DNA of 25,761 nucleotides from a bacterium (GCA_018648925.1 JABGQE010000003.1:1-25761), one strand, 5' to 3'. Counted from the first letter of the stretch, positions 7,935-14,566 are shown. Notes: generated from the letters alone by a model not told the origin. Numbers and translations are program-made.

Positions 7935-7955
7935 ATAAAGATAATATAAAATTTA

Positions 7956-7982
7956 CCACTTAGGTGCAAGGCACCTAAGTGG
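7956..7982. repeat. RAYT-1 hairpin, 5' side (perfect 12-bp stem, 3-nt loop)
   Basis: CCACTTAGGTGC (7956-7967), loop AAG, GCACCTAAGTGG (7971-7982). It starts 22 nt upstream of the transposase ATG. The stem/loop geometry is identical to that of the RAYT-2 hairpins, although the sequence differs. Likely the recognition hairpin of the adjacent transposase. Confidence 0.8.
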
Positions 7983-8031
7983 ATAGTTACTTCCAGAGGG
8001 ATAACGATAAGGATTAATTTCAAACAAAACC

Positions 8032-8059
8032 TTGCTTTTCTTTTTTATTTAAATATAAT
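8032..8059 (+). promoter_or_regulatory. Promoter of the 8067-8274 RNA
   Basis: TTGCTT (8032-8037), a 16-nt spacer and a perfect TATAAT (8054-8059). Initiation would fall near 8066, immediately before the 5' strand of the RNA's closing stem, which strongly supports an RNA gene here. Confidence 0.75.
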
Positions 8060-8066
8060 ATGGTAT

Positions 8067-8274
8067 TCGGTATCTGGTGAGGCAGAAAGGTGGGGCTCTA
8101 ACGTATTAGATTTCCTAAGGAGCTAATACAGCAATGCGATAAGGCATTCGCGCCTCATGCCATCAACTTACGTGCATACTTTACGACCTAAGACGTCGCA
8201 CGATGGATGTTTACCCCAAGGGTGCAAGAACCTCACTAGATACCGCTTTAGCTCACCAATTTGGTGGGTTTTTT
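8067..8274 (+). ncRNA. Structured RNA of unknown class (~205 nt)
   Basis: An independent RNA gene: consensus promoter, closed structure and intrinsic terminator, with no protein frame that fits. A 15-bp closing stem pairs 8068-8082 (CGGTATCTGGTGAGG) with 8231-8245 (CCTCACTAGATACCG), one G-U pair and no mismatch. Inside, GTATTAG/CTAATAC closes a hairpin extended by TTCC/GGAG (about 8104-8131). AATGC/GCATT forms a small hairpin, and an outer CCATC/GATGG pairing encloses CGTGC/GCACG around CGAC/GTCG. It lacks the signatures of tmRNA, small SRP RNA and RNase P RNA as far as I can tell. It converges on the secA-DUF1653 genes and ends at their 3' border. No gene follows on its strand for 4 kb, so it is not a leader. 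Function unknown. Confidence 0.75.
8252..8274 (+). terminator. Intrinsic terminator of the 8067-8274 RNA
   Basis: CTCACCA, a 3-nt loop, TGGTGGG, then six T residues (8269-8274). It overlaps the last codons of the convergent DUF1653 gene by two bases. Only the plus strand has the T-run. Confidence 0.85.
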
Positions 8275-8506
8275 ATTTACTTAAATATTTAAATCTTTCT
8301 ACTTTTTTACCGTCTATTTCAACATCTTCTAGAAACATACTCAGGGGTCTTGCCCACGTAGTATTAGCATCTTTACCTTTTACAGGATCAGGATGGCTAT
8401 AGACAACCATCTCTTCTAAAGTTTCGCTGTGTAAAGCAATACCAATTACATCTACTTCCATACCTTTATAATGTAAGTATTTACCAAGTTTTATTTTATT
8501 GTCCAT
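8273..8506 (-). CDS. DUF1653 domain protein
   Basis: 77 residues covering essentially one DUF1653 domain: LGKYLHYKGMEVDVIGIALH, HSETLEEMVVYSH, then WARPLSMFLEDVEIDGKKV. This is a small beta-rich domain of unknown function, common in bacteria. The start ATG lies inside the last codons of secA (11-nt overlap, secA stop at 8496-8498), so the two are translationally coupled on one message. The link to SecA is positional only. Confidence 0.88.
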   Translation of the reverse strand: MDNKIKLGKYLHYKGMEVDVIGIALHSETLEEMVVYSHPDPVKGKDANTTWARPLSMFLEDVEIDGKKVERFKYLSK

Positions 8507-11006
8507 GGCACTTTTTGAATTTTTTGCCAGAGCCGCAGTGGCATGGGTCGTTACGTCCTATCTTTTCTCCATCTGGTGTATGTGTATGGTCTGTAGCAGG
8601 GGTAGTGGCGACGGGATCTTGTGGCTTTTGAGATTGTTGGGCTAAGATACTTCCCTTTTCATGTACTTCTTTTACTTTCTGGCGTTCTTGCGCGAAAGCG
8701 TCCCCACCTATGTTTGGCAAAAGTCTTAATACATTATCATCTATGGACATCTCCATATCTTTAAAGAGCTTCAATCCTTCTTTTTTATATTCTATTAGTG
8801 GGTCTCTCTGACCATAAGCACGTAAGTTTACAGAACCTCTTGTGTAATCCATAACTTCCAAATGTTCTACCCAAAGCATGTCTATCACTTGAAGTGTTAA
8901 TTTTCTAAATGTATCTATAAACTGCTCTTCACCTAGTTGCTCTGTTTTAGAGTCCACTACTTTCTTCATCTCTTCATCGCCTTCTGTGAGCTCTCCAAGT
9001 TCTTTACGTATTTCGTCTTTGTCTCCATTCATTATTCTCCTTCTTCTCTCATACACAGCAGAACGTTGCTGGTTCATTATGTCGTCATATTCAAGCACGT
9101 GCTTTCTAGAATCAAAGTTAAAGCCTTCTATCTTAGTCTGCGCTGACTCAAGGGAGCGAGTTATAAGTGAGTTCTGTATTGGTTCGTCTTCTGCTATACC
9201 GAAACGCCCCATCATCTTCTTTATCATATCTGATGCAAACACACGCATAAGTGAGTCCTCAAGAGATACGAAGAACTGTGTCTCACCTTCGTCTCCTTGC
9301 CTACCTGAACGCCCTCTTAGCTGATTATCGATTCTTCTTGCTTCATGTCTTTCCGTACCGAGCACAAACAAACCGCCGAGTTTTTTGACTTCTTCGTATA
9401 GCTCTTTTGAGCCAGGGTTGCCACCAAGCTTAATGTCCACACCTCGCCCTGCCATGTTTGTAGCGATAGTCACTCGCCCCTTTATCCCAGCTTGAGCTAC
9501 TACCTCACCTTCTTGTTCGTGCTTTTTAGCATTCAATACTTCGTGAGGTATGCCCTCGCGCGTTAGATATGCACTTAAAAGCTCGTTCTTCTCAATAGAT
9601 GCAGTACCAATAAGCACTGGCTGACCCTTTTGATTAATTTCTTTGACAGCACGAGCTATAGCCTTGAACTTGCCTTTTTCTGTCTGGAAAATAAGGTCAC
9701 CTTGGTCAATCCTCTTAGTGGGAATATTTGTAGGTACAGCTATAGTATGAAGCCCGTAAACACTATAAAACTCCTCCTCTGAAGTAAGTGCTGTACCCGT
9801 CATACCTGAGAGTTTGTCGTACATTCTAAAGTAGTTCTGAAATGTAACAGATGCAAATGTCCTAGATTCTTTCTGTACCTCTACGCTCTCTTTTGCTTCT
9901 ATGGCTTGATGTAAGCCTTCGGACCATCGTCTTCCTGGTTGTAGGCGCCCTGTAAACTCGTCTACTATTACTACTTCACCTTCTTTAATTACATAATCTT
10001 TGTCTTTCTCGAACAAAGCTTTTGCACGCACCGCTGTCTCCAAGTGATGCACAAACTTAATCCCCTTCTCTGTATACAGATTATCAACACCTAGGATCTT
10101 TTCTGCCTTTTCTACACCTTCGTCTGTCAGAGACGCTGCACGCATCTTTTCGTCCACAGTAAAGTCTTCTTCTTTATTCATCTGGCTCGCAATCTTAGAA
10201 AACTGCGCGTATAAATCGCCACTCTCTGCGGCAGGAGCTGAGATGATAAGAGGTGTTCGTGCTTCATCTATTAATATAGAGTCTATTTCATCAACTATTG
10301 CAAAATTGTGACCTCTTTGGCGTAAATTATCTTTTTCGTATTCAATATTATCTCTAAGATAATCAAAGCCAAATTCATTGTTTGTACCGTATGTAATATC
10401 AGTTGCGTACGCTTCTTTACGAGCTACTGGTCTTAAAAACTCGTTAACTACTTTAAAAGAACCTGTTTCGTCACGCTCTTGGTCAAGCTCTTTGTGTTCT
10501 GGGTCATATATAAAAGAAGATTCGTGATTAATAATACCAACAGAGAGACCTAAGAAATTATAAACTTGCCCCATCCATACAGCATCACGTTTTGAAAGAT
10601 AATCGTTGACGGTGATTACATGAACCCCCTTCCCAGAAAGTGCGTTGAGATACACAGGTAGAGTGGCAACCAAAGTCTTTCCCTCTCCGGTGCGCATCTC
10701 GGCGATATTACCTTGGTGCATAATAATGCCTCCTATAAGCTGAACATCGAAGTGTCTTTGTTCTAAATTACGCTTTGCAGCTTCACGTACTACTGCATAT
10801 GCCTCTGGCAGAAGGTCATCTAATGTTTCGCCTCCGCCAGCTGGCGGATTAAGTCTTTCTTTAAACTCTATGGTCTTACCTTTAAGGGCCTCGTCAGAGA
10901 GTGTGGAAATATTACCCTCAAAAGAGTTTATTTTTGCCACGACAGGATCCAACGCTTTAAGCGCCTTCTTATTCTCATCTCCAAATAGCTTTTTTAGTGA
11001 AAACAT
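8496..11006 (-). CDS. secA: Preprotein translocase ATPase SecA
   Basis: SecA drives secretory proteins through SecYEG at the inner face of the membrane. At 836 residues it is full length. Seen: Walker A MRTGEGKT (105-112) in the first nucleotide-binding domain, the DEAD-type box IVDEIDSILIDEARTPLII (about 236-254), the preprotein-binding region with GRLQPGRRWSEGLHQAIEAK, the second domain with ATNMAGRGVDI and RGRSGRQGDEG, and the C-terminal zinc tail with Cys822, Cys824, Cys833 and His834 (the SEC-C motif that binds lipid/ribosome). Residues 52-60 (LNPPAGGGE) hold a palindromic insertion where relatives have a short loop before TLDDLLPEA. It is preceded by a terminator and an extended -10-like promoter and overlaps the DUF1653 gene downstream. 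secY is at 19391-20662. Confidence 0.98.
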   Translation of the reverse strand: MFSLKKLFGDENKKALKALDPVVAKINSFEGNISTLSDEALKGKTIEFKERLNPPAGGGETLDDLLPEAYAVVREAAKRNLEQRHFDVQLIGGIIMHQGNIAEMRTGEGKTLVATLPVYLNALSGKGVHVITVNDYLSKRDAVWMGQVYNFLGLSVGIINHESSFIYDPEHKELDQERDETGSFKVVNEFLRPVARKEAYATDITYGTNNEFGFDYLRDNIEYEKDNLRQRGHNFAIVDEIDSILIDEARTPLIISAPAAESGDLYAQFSKIASQMNKEEDFTVDEKMRAASLTDEGVEKAEKILGVDNLYTEKGIKFVHHLETAVRAKALFEKDKDYVIKEGEVVIVDEFTGRLQPGRRWSEGLHQAIEAKESVEVQKESRTFASVTFQNYFRMYDKLSGMTGTALTSEEEFYSVYGLHTIAVPTNIPTKRIDQGDLIFQTEKGKFKAIARAVKEINQKGQPVLIGTASIEKNELLSAYLTREGIPHEVLNAKKHEQEGEVVAQAGIKGRVTIATNMAGRGVDIKLGGNPGSKELYEEVKKLGGLFVLGTERHEARRIDNQLRGRSGRQGDEGETQFFVSLEDSLMRVFASDMIKKMMGRFGIAEDEPIQNSLITRSLESAQTKIEGFNFDSRKHVLEYDDIMNQQRSAVYERRRRIMNGDKDEIRKELGELTEGDEEMKKVVDSKTEQLGEEQFIDTFRKLTLQVIDMLWVEHLEVMDYTRGSVNLRAYGQRDPLIEYKKEGLKLFKDMEMSIDDNVLRLLPNIGGDAFAQERQKVKEVHEKGSILAQQSQKPQDPVATTPATDHTHTPDGEKIGRNDPCHCGSGKKFKKCHGQ
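10833..10848. repeat. Perfect 16-bp GC palindrome inside secA
   Basis: TCCGCCAGCTGGCGGA is exactly self-complementary and much richer in GC than the gene around it. It is read in frame as part of NPPAGGG at SecA residues 53-59, in a surface loop before the conserved TLDDLLPEA. It is probably an inserted short palindrome related to those at 4205-4225 and 21677-21690. Confidence 0.7.
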
Positions 11007-11031
11007 ATGATAAATAAGCCTTAATACCCCT

Positions 11032-11040
11032 ATTTTAACA
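11032..11040 (-). promoter_or_regulatory. Possible extended -10 promoter of secA
   Basis: The minus strand has TGTTAAAAT (11040-11032), matching the extended -10 form TG-n-TAAAAT, 26 nt before the secA ATG and just after the bidirectional terminator. No clear -35 is seen because that position falls in the terminator stem. Confidence 0.35.
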
Positions 11041-11043
11041 CAA

Positions 11044-11075
11044 AAACAAAGCCCCGTATATACGGGGCTTTGTTT
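11044..11075. terminator. Strong bidirectional intrinsic terminator
   Basis: AAACAAAGCCCCGTA and TACGGGGCTTTGTTT form a perfect 15-bp stem around TA. On the minus strand it follows the histone-like gene (stop at 11092) and ends in a T-rich tail, separating that gene from secA. Confidence 0.92.
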
Positions 11076-11091
11076 AGTGCTTTGGACGAGA

Positions 11092-11364
11092 TTATCGTCG
11101 TCGTCGCTTTGCAGCTTTCTTCTTTGGAGCAGCTTTTCGTTTTTTAGCTGGCTTCCTTTTTGCAGCTTTCTTTTTAGCTGGCTTTCGCTTTGGTGCTGCC
11201 TTCTTTTTCTTTGGTGCAGCTTTTCTTTTAGCTGGCTTTCGTTTTGCAGCTTTTCGCTTTGGTGCAGCTTTTCTTTTAGCTGGCTTTCGCTTTGGTGCTT
11301 TTCGCTTTGGTGCAGCTTTTCTTTTAGCTGGCTTTCGCTTTGCAGCTTTTCTTTTTGTTGCCAT
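11092..11364 (-). CDS. Lys/Arg/Ala/Pro-repeat histone H1-like protein
   Basis: 90 residues made almost wholly of K, R, A and P in the repeated unit (A)KRKPAKRKAAPKRK. It has no folded domain and is extremely basic. This is the composition of H1-like tails and of bacterial nucleoid proteins such as Chlamydia HctB and AlgP, and similar proteins are common in Patescibacteria. It probably binds DNA or RNA without sequence preference. The gene stands alone, with a consensus promoter (11388-11415) and a strong terminator (11044-11075), as expected for an abundant protein. The tandem codon repeat makes length variation between strains likely. The long open frame on the opposite strand is a shadow. 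Confidence 0.85.
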   Translation of the reverse strand: MATKRKAAKRKPAKRKAAPKRKAPKRKPAKRKAAPKRKAAKRKPAKRKAAPKKKKAAPKRKPAKKKAAKRKPAKKRKAAPKKKAAKRRRR

Positions 11365-11387
11365 ATTATTTTAATTGATCAATTACA

Positions 11388-11415
11388 ATTATATTTCGAG
11401 TTAATAATTAAACAA
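11388..11415 (-). promoter_or_regulatory. Promoter of the histone-like gene
   Basis: TTGTTT (11415-11410), 16-nt spacer, perfect TATAAT (11393-11388) on the minus strand, about 24 nt before the ATG at 11364. Confidence 0.75.
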
Positions 11416-11529
11416 CAACAACTTCCGACCGATTATTTTTTAAAAAATAAAAATGTTGCGCTTGTTTACTTAATTATCTAATACAAAAAAGTTTAAAACA
11501 ATATTTTTTTAAAAAAAGTGGGGATAACT

Positions 11530-11556
11530 AAAAAAACTTTTTTGCGAAGTTTTTTT
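11530..11556. terminator. Bidirectional terminator after murB
   Basis: AAAAAAACTT (11530-11539), loop TTTTGCG, AAGTTTTTTT (11547-11556). The A/T-tract stem supplies a U-run on either strand. On the minus strand it lies 38 nt after the murB stop. The stem is AT-rich, so it is weaker than the other terminators here. Confidence 0.65.
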
Positions 11557-11593
11557 AAATTAAAATTTAAAATTTAAAATTTTAATTGAATTT

Positions 11594-12529
11594 TCAATGT
11601 TTAAAACTGCCTACAAAAATTATTTCTGGAGTTATTTTTATTTTTCTTTTTTCAAAAACTTTTTGTGCGACAGAATCTGTAAACTTTTTTATTTCATTTG
11701 CATTTGCGTCGCCAAAATTTATAACAACAAGTGGTTGCTTTTTGTAAAGTGCTACATCACCTTCTCTTAAACCTTTCATACCTAGCTCATCAAGAACTTT
11801 TGCTAAATGCACTTTATTGCCCTCTATTATAGGGTTCTTAAAGAAAGAGCCTGCGGTACCGTACTTCTCAAGATTGGGGAATTTCTTACTTCTTATCTCG
11901 CCTATTGCTGTGCGCACTGCTTTAATATTAGGTGTTTTAGTACCAAAATATTCTTTAATGTCTTTATACGAAGTATTTAATTTACCGTCTTTAGAAAGAC
12001 TTAAGCAAACTTTAGTTACAATAAAATTCTTCTTTTTAAATATACTGTTTCTGTATTCAAACTCACATTCATCGTTACTTAAGTTAAAAGTTTTCAGGGT
12101 TTCTATATCAAATACTTCAACGCACTCTACAACGTCTCTTATCTCGCTACCGTATGCTCCTATGTTGCCGACAATACCAGCACCCACAGTACCCGGTATG
12201 AAAGACATGTTTTCTATGCCATATAATTCTTTCTTTACTGCAAGCTTAACTACATCGTCCCAACTCTCCCCTGCATTTGCTATTACTTTGTCTCTTTCAA
12301 ATGCAATACCTTTTAGCTCAGTCTTAATAACTAAACCCCTAAACCCGTCGTCAGATATTAAAACATTAGAGCCATGACCTAATATAAAAACTTGCAAATT
12401 GTTTTCTTTACTAAAGATAACTGCTTCTTTAAGCTCATCTATATTAGAGACTTTACAAAAATAGTCAGCTAACCCACCAACCTTAAAAGTAGTAAATTTC
12501 TTAAGAGATATGTTTTCCTCAATATTCAT
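11594..12529 (-). CDS. murB: UDP-N-acetylenolpyruvoylglucosamine reductase
   Basis: MurB is the cytoplasmic flavoenzyme that uses NADPH to reduce UDP-GlcNAc-enolpyruvate to UDP-MurNAc, the second committed step of peptidoglycan synthesis. The 311 residues are normal for the family. Seen: N-terminal NISLKKFTTFKVGG, the FAD-binding region ILGHGSNVLISDDGFRGLVI (about 49-68), FIPGTVGAGIVGNIGAYG (about 108-125), the active-site serine in AGSFFKNP, and the final catalytic Glu region KITPEIIFVG. Other mur genes are not adjacent. It is divergent from infC, and a GC-rich dyad (12545-12602) sits in the shared upstream region. Confidence 0.96.
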   Translation of the reverse strand: MNIEENISLKKFTTFKVGGLADYFCKVSNIDELKEAVIFSKENNLQVFILGHGSNVLISDDGFRGLVIKTELKGIAFERDKVIANAGESWDDVVKLAVKKELYGIENMSFIPGTVGAGIVGNIGAYGSEIRDVVECVEVFDIETLKTFNLSNDECEFEYRNSIFKKKNFIVTKVCLSLSKDGKLNTSYKDIKEYFGTKTPNIKAVRTAIGEIRSKKFPNLEKYGTAGSFFKNPIIEGNKVHLAKVLDELGMKGLREGDVALYKKQPLVVINFGDANANEIKKFTDSVAQKVFEKRKIKITPEIIFVGSFKH

Positions 12530-12544
12530 ATGATTCCGTCAAAT

Positions 12545-12602
12545 TATGACCGGCGAGAGCGAGCTCCAATAAAAGTCTATGTGAGTGCCGACGCCGGTCG
12601 TA
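12545..12602. promoter_or_regulatory. GC-rich dyad between divergent murB and infC
   Basis: GACCGGCG (12548-12555) and CGCCGGTC (12592-12599) pair perfectly, and flanking bases extend the stem to about 11 bp around a 36-nt loop with a GAGCTC site. It stands out in an AT-rich gap. On the minus strand it would lie in the murB leader; on the plus strand it precedes the infC promoter. It could be an operator, a leader hairpin or a REP-type repeat. Confidence 0.45.
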
Positions 12603-12643
12603 GCTTGAAACAATCATTTACCTATAATAATAGTATATTTGAT

Positions 12644-12685
12644 TTGAAAGCTTTGGGCAACTAAATATATAGTATATTATTGCCC
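12644..12685 (+). promoter_or_regulatory. Possible infC promoter with a dyad over the -10
   Basis: TTGAAA (12644-12649), 18-nt spacer and TATAGT (12668-12673) suggest a start near 12680. GGGCAA (12655-12660) and TTGCCC (12680-12685) form a dyad centred on the -10 element, with AATATA/TATATT inside it, as an operator would. A TATAAT at 12623-12628 is an alternative -10 but has a poorly spaced -35. Confidence 0.45.
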
Positions 12686-12698
12686 TCCACACCAAAAC

Positions 12699-13262
12699 AT
12701 GCTACAATTTAGTGGCTTAAATATTGATTTGAGCCATAAACAATTGGCAGAAAAGATATACATAAACAACAGCATACGAGCAAAGGAATTGCGAGTTATG
12801 GGCGCCGATGGCGCTAATTTGGGTGTTATTTCACTCTCTGAGGCTCTAAAACACGCTCAAGAAGCTGGGTTAGACCTTTTAGAGATATCTCCGAAAGCAA
12901 ACCCTCCTGTTGCAAAAATAGCTGATTATGGTAGATTTCAATACGAGCAGAAGAAAAGAGATAAGGAAATAAAGGCTAAATCGCACGTTACAGAGACTAA
13001 AGTCGTCCAAATAAAAATAGGTACTGGCGAAGGCGACCTTAATCTTAAAGCCAAAAGAGTATCTGGATGGCTTAAAGAAGGACACAGAGTAAAGGTGGAT
13101 TTATTCTTATTTGGACGATACAAGTATATGGAATTCAACTTTCTTAAAGAGAGACTTGAGAAATTCTTAACACTTGTAACAGAAGAATATAAAATAGCCG
13201 ATCCTATAAAGAAAAGTCCTAAAGGGTTGTCTACAACAATAGAAAAAGGTAAAAAAGTATAA
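12699..13262 (+). CDS. infC: Translation initiation factor IF-3
   Basis: IF-3 binds the 30S subunit, prevents early joining of the 50S subunit and checks the start codon. The N-domain (about residues 22-95) has INNSIRAKELRVMGADG, LGVISLSEALKHAQEAGLD and NPPVAKIADYGRFQYEQ. The C-domain (about 100-180) has VTETKVVQIKI and VKVDLFLFGRYKYM. The start is uncertain. From the ATG at 12699 there are about 21 extra residues before the conserved INNSIRAKE, and no Shine-Dalgarno precedes that ATG. Non-AUG codons ATT (12723), TTG (12744) and ATA (12756, 12762) lie closer, and infC often starts at AUU/AUA-type codons that allow autoregulation. infC-rpmI-rplT form one operon: the stop overlaps the rpmI ATG by one base. 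Confidence 0.95.
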   Translation: MLQFSGLNIDLSHKQLAEKIYINNSIRAKELRVMGADGANLGVISLSEALKHAQEAGLDLLEISPKANPPVAKIADYGRFQYEQKKRDKEIKAKSHVTETKVVQIKIGTGEGDLNLKAKRVSGWLKEGHRVKVDLFLFGRYKYMEFNFLKERLEKFLTLVTEEYKIADPIKKSPKGLSTTIEKGKKV

Positions 13263-13447
13263 TGAAAACTAAAAAGATATTTTCAAAAAGACTAAAAGTA
13301 AGTAAGAACGGTAAGATAACCGTGCGTGTTCCTGGTCAAAACCATTTTAATGCTAAAGAATCAAGTTCGGGTAGAATGGCCAGAAAAAGAAAAGTGGCGC
13401 TTAATATATCAAAAAGAACTAGAGCTAAAGAAATTGGAATTAAATAA
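13262..13447 (+). CDS. rpmI: 50S ribosomal protein bL35
   Basis: 61 residues, very basic, matching bL35: KTKKIFSKRLKVSKNGKI, HFNAKESSSGRMARKRK, then a basic tail. It sits in the 50S subunit. The ATG shares a base with the infC stop codon (TAATG), and rplT begins 8 nt after its stop. This is the standard infC-rpmI-rplT order. Confidence 0.95.
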   Translation: MKTKKIFSKRLKVSKNGKITVRVPGQNHFNAKESSSGRMARKRKVALNISKRTRAKEIGIK

Positions 13448-13455
13448 TATTTATC

Positions 13456-13806
13456 ATGGCAAGAGTAAAAAGAGGAACAACAGCAAATAAAAGACGTAAA
13501 AACATCCTTCAGAAAGTAAAGGGGTACCGTTTTGGACGTTCTACAAAAGAAAAACAAGCTAAAGAAGCTATCGCTCATGCTGGTACGCACGCTTTCGCAC
13601 ACAGACGAGATAAGAAAAACGATTTCCGAAGACTGTGGAGCGTAAAGATAAATGCAGCCACGCGTGCAGGTGAGAACCCTATTTCATACAGTAAGTTTAT
13701 TGGAGCTTTAAAGAAAAGCAATATAGGACTAGACAGAAAGATACTAGCAGACTTAGCAGAAAATTCACCTGAATCATTTGAAAGAGTTTTAAATAAAGTA
13801 AGATAA
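13456..13806 (+). CDS. rplT: 50S ribosomal protein bL20
   Basis: 116 residues, the normal length. ARVKRGTTANKRRKNILQKVKGYRFGRS is the classic bL20 N-terminus that runs through 23S rRNA, followed by AFAHRRDKKNDFRRLWSVKINAA and the globular C-terminal domain (SKFIGALKKSNIGLDRKILADLA). bL20 is an early assembly protein and in several bacteria represses its own operon by binding the leader. Last gene of the operon, with a strong terminator directly after the stop. Confidence 0.97.
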   Translation: MARVKRGTTANKRRKNILQKVKGYRFGRSTKEKQAKEAIAHAGTHAFAHRRDKKNDFRRLWSVKINAATRAGENPISYSKFIGALKKSNIGLDRKILADLAENSPESFERVLNKVR

Positions 13807-13850
13807 AAAACACCACCGTCGCTCGTGAGCGACGGTGGTGTTTTTTATTT
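13807..13850 (+). terminator. Strong intrinsic terminator of infC-rpmI-rplT
   Basis: CACCACCGTCGCTC and its exact reverse complement (13811-13840) form a GC-rich 14-bp stem with a 2-nt loop, preceded by A residues and followed by TTTTTTATTT. The A-run on the other side lets it work for minus-strand transcripts too. Confidence 0.95.
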
Positions 13851-13871
13851 ATCTACATATTTTTTATACAT

Positions 13872-13898
13872 AATGTTAAACACCGAGTGTTTAACATT
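13872..13898. repeat. RAYT-2 hairpin, 3' side (perfect 12-bp stem, 3-nt loop)
   Basis: AATGTTAAACAC, loop CGA, GTGTTTAACATT. It lies 18 nt past the 3' end of the second transposase gene. The same hairpin occurs inside the gene (14372-14397) and before it (14591-14617, opposite orientation). Confidence 0.85.
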
Positions 13899-13915
13899 CA
13901 TTATTAAAAAGCTAA

Positions 13916-14566
13916 TTAATCATCAAAAGATTCTTTCGCTCCGCTGGTTTGCACAAAATCATTGTAATCTCCCCCATTTTCAAATCTATCCATAATAATA
14001 TCGTTTTTCAAAAGATCCCCCCACCTATTTTTTCCTACATAATCTTGATAACTAGACCAAGAATATTTTAATTCTTTTCCTTTCCATTCTTTCAACTCGT
14101 TAGGATTACGATGCTGATATGCTGACAAATAAGAAAGTTGATTATCATCTTCTATGTGCACAGCTTTATATGGTCCTTGAAAAAGATGCCCTGATTGATC
14201 ATATTTAGTATTAAAATATTTAGTATATGAATTAAGAATTCGTTGCATATACTTTGGTATACCATCGTCTTCTATTCCATAAATAATAAGATGGTAATGA
14301 TTTGGCATTAAACTAAACCCTATAAGTTCAATATATCGCGTTTTTGCAATATTGTCTGTAACATCATCTGCAATGTTAAACACCGAGTGTTTAACATAAT
14401 ACGATACCATACGACCAATGTTTATAAATATTATAGGTGATTGAAAATATAAAATAAGAAATAAAAATCTAATGTAATCTTTTTTATCTCTAAAGATTTT
14501 TTGTTTATTATTTCCTCTGCCAAAGATATGATAGTACTCACCCGATACTATAGGAACAATTCTCAT
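13916..14566 (-). CDS. REP-associated tyrosine transposase (Y1/HUH), copy 2
   Basis: 216 residues from the ATG at 14566. An upstream in-frame GTG at 14602 falls inside the flanking hairpin and is an unlikely start; MRIVPIVSGEYYHIFGRGN matches the usual family N-terminus. HUH motif in MPNHYHLII (His90, His92), nucleophile region SYTKYFNTKYDQSGHLFQGPYKAV (Tyr114 or Tyr117), and SAYQHRNPNE plus SWSSYQDYVG at the C-terminus. Predicted to nick and rejoin single-stranded DNA at hairpins. Its hairpin AATGTTAAACAC-cga-GTGTTTAACAT lies after, before and within the gene; the internal copy codes residues 57-65 (YVKHSVFNI), in a loop ahead of the HUH motif. This is a different site in the protein from that of copy 1. 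The frame is intact. Confidence 0.9.
   Translation of the reverse strand: MRIVPIVSGEYYHIFGRGNNKQKIFRDKKDYIRFLFLILYFQSPIIFINIGRMVSYYVKHSVFNIADDVTDNIAKTRYIELIGFSLMPNHYHLIIYGIEDDGIPKYMQRILNSYTKYFNTKYDQSGHLFQGPYKAVHIEDDNQLSYLSAYQHRNPNELKEWKGKELKYSWSSYQDYVGKNRWGDLLKNDIIMDRFENGGDYNDFVQTSGAKESFDD
14372..14397. repeat. RAYT-2 hairpin embedded in the transposase coding sequence
   Basis: AATGTTAAACAC, CGA, GTGTTTAACAT: an 11-bp stem with the same loop as the copy at 13872-13898; only the last arm base differs. It is translated in frame as VKHSVFNI on the minus strand. Confidence 0.85.

Noticed and set aside
8067..8250. RNase P RNA or tmRNA as identity of the first RNA gene
   Set aside because: GAGGCAGAAAGG loosely recalls the RNase P GAGGAAAGTCC motif, but the partner ACAGAA-type region and the expected length are missing; tRNA-like ends and tag frame of tmRNA are also missing.
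8157..8402. Plus-strand 81-codon frame over the RNA gene
   Set aside because: It spans the RNA, its terminator and part of the convergent DUF1653 gene; no Shine-Dalgarno or conserved sequence.
11077..11481. Plus-strand frame rich in Ser/Phe/Leu/Trp
   Set aside because: It is the complement of the Lys/Arg/Ala repeat gene and has no independent signals.
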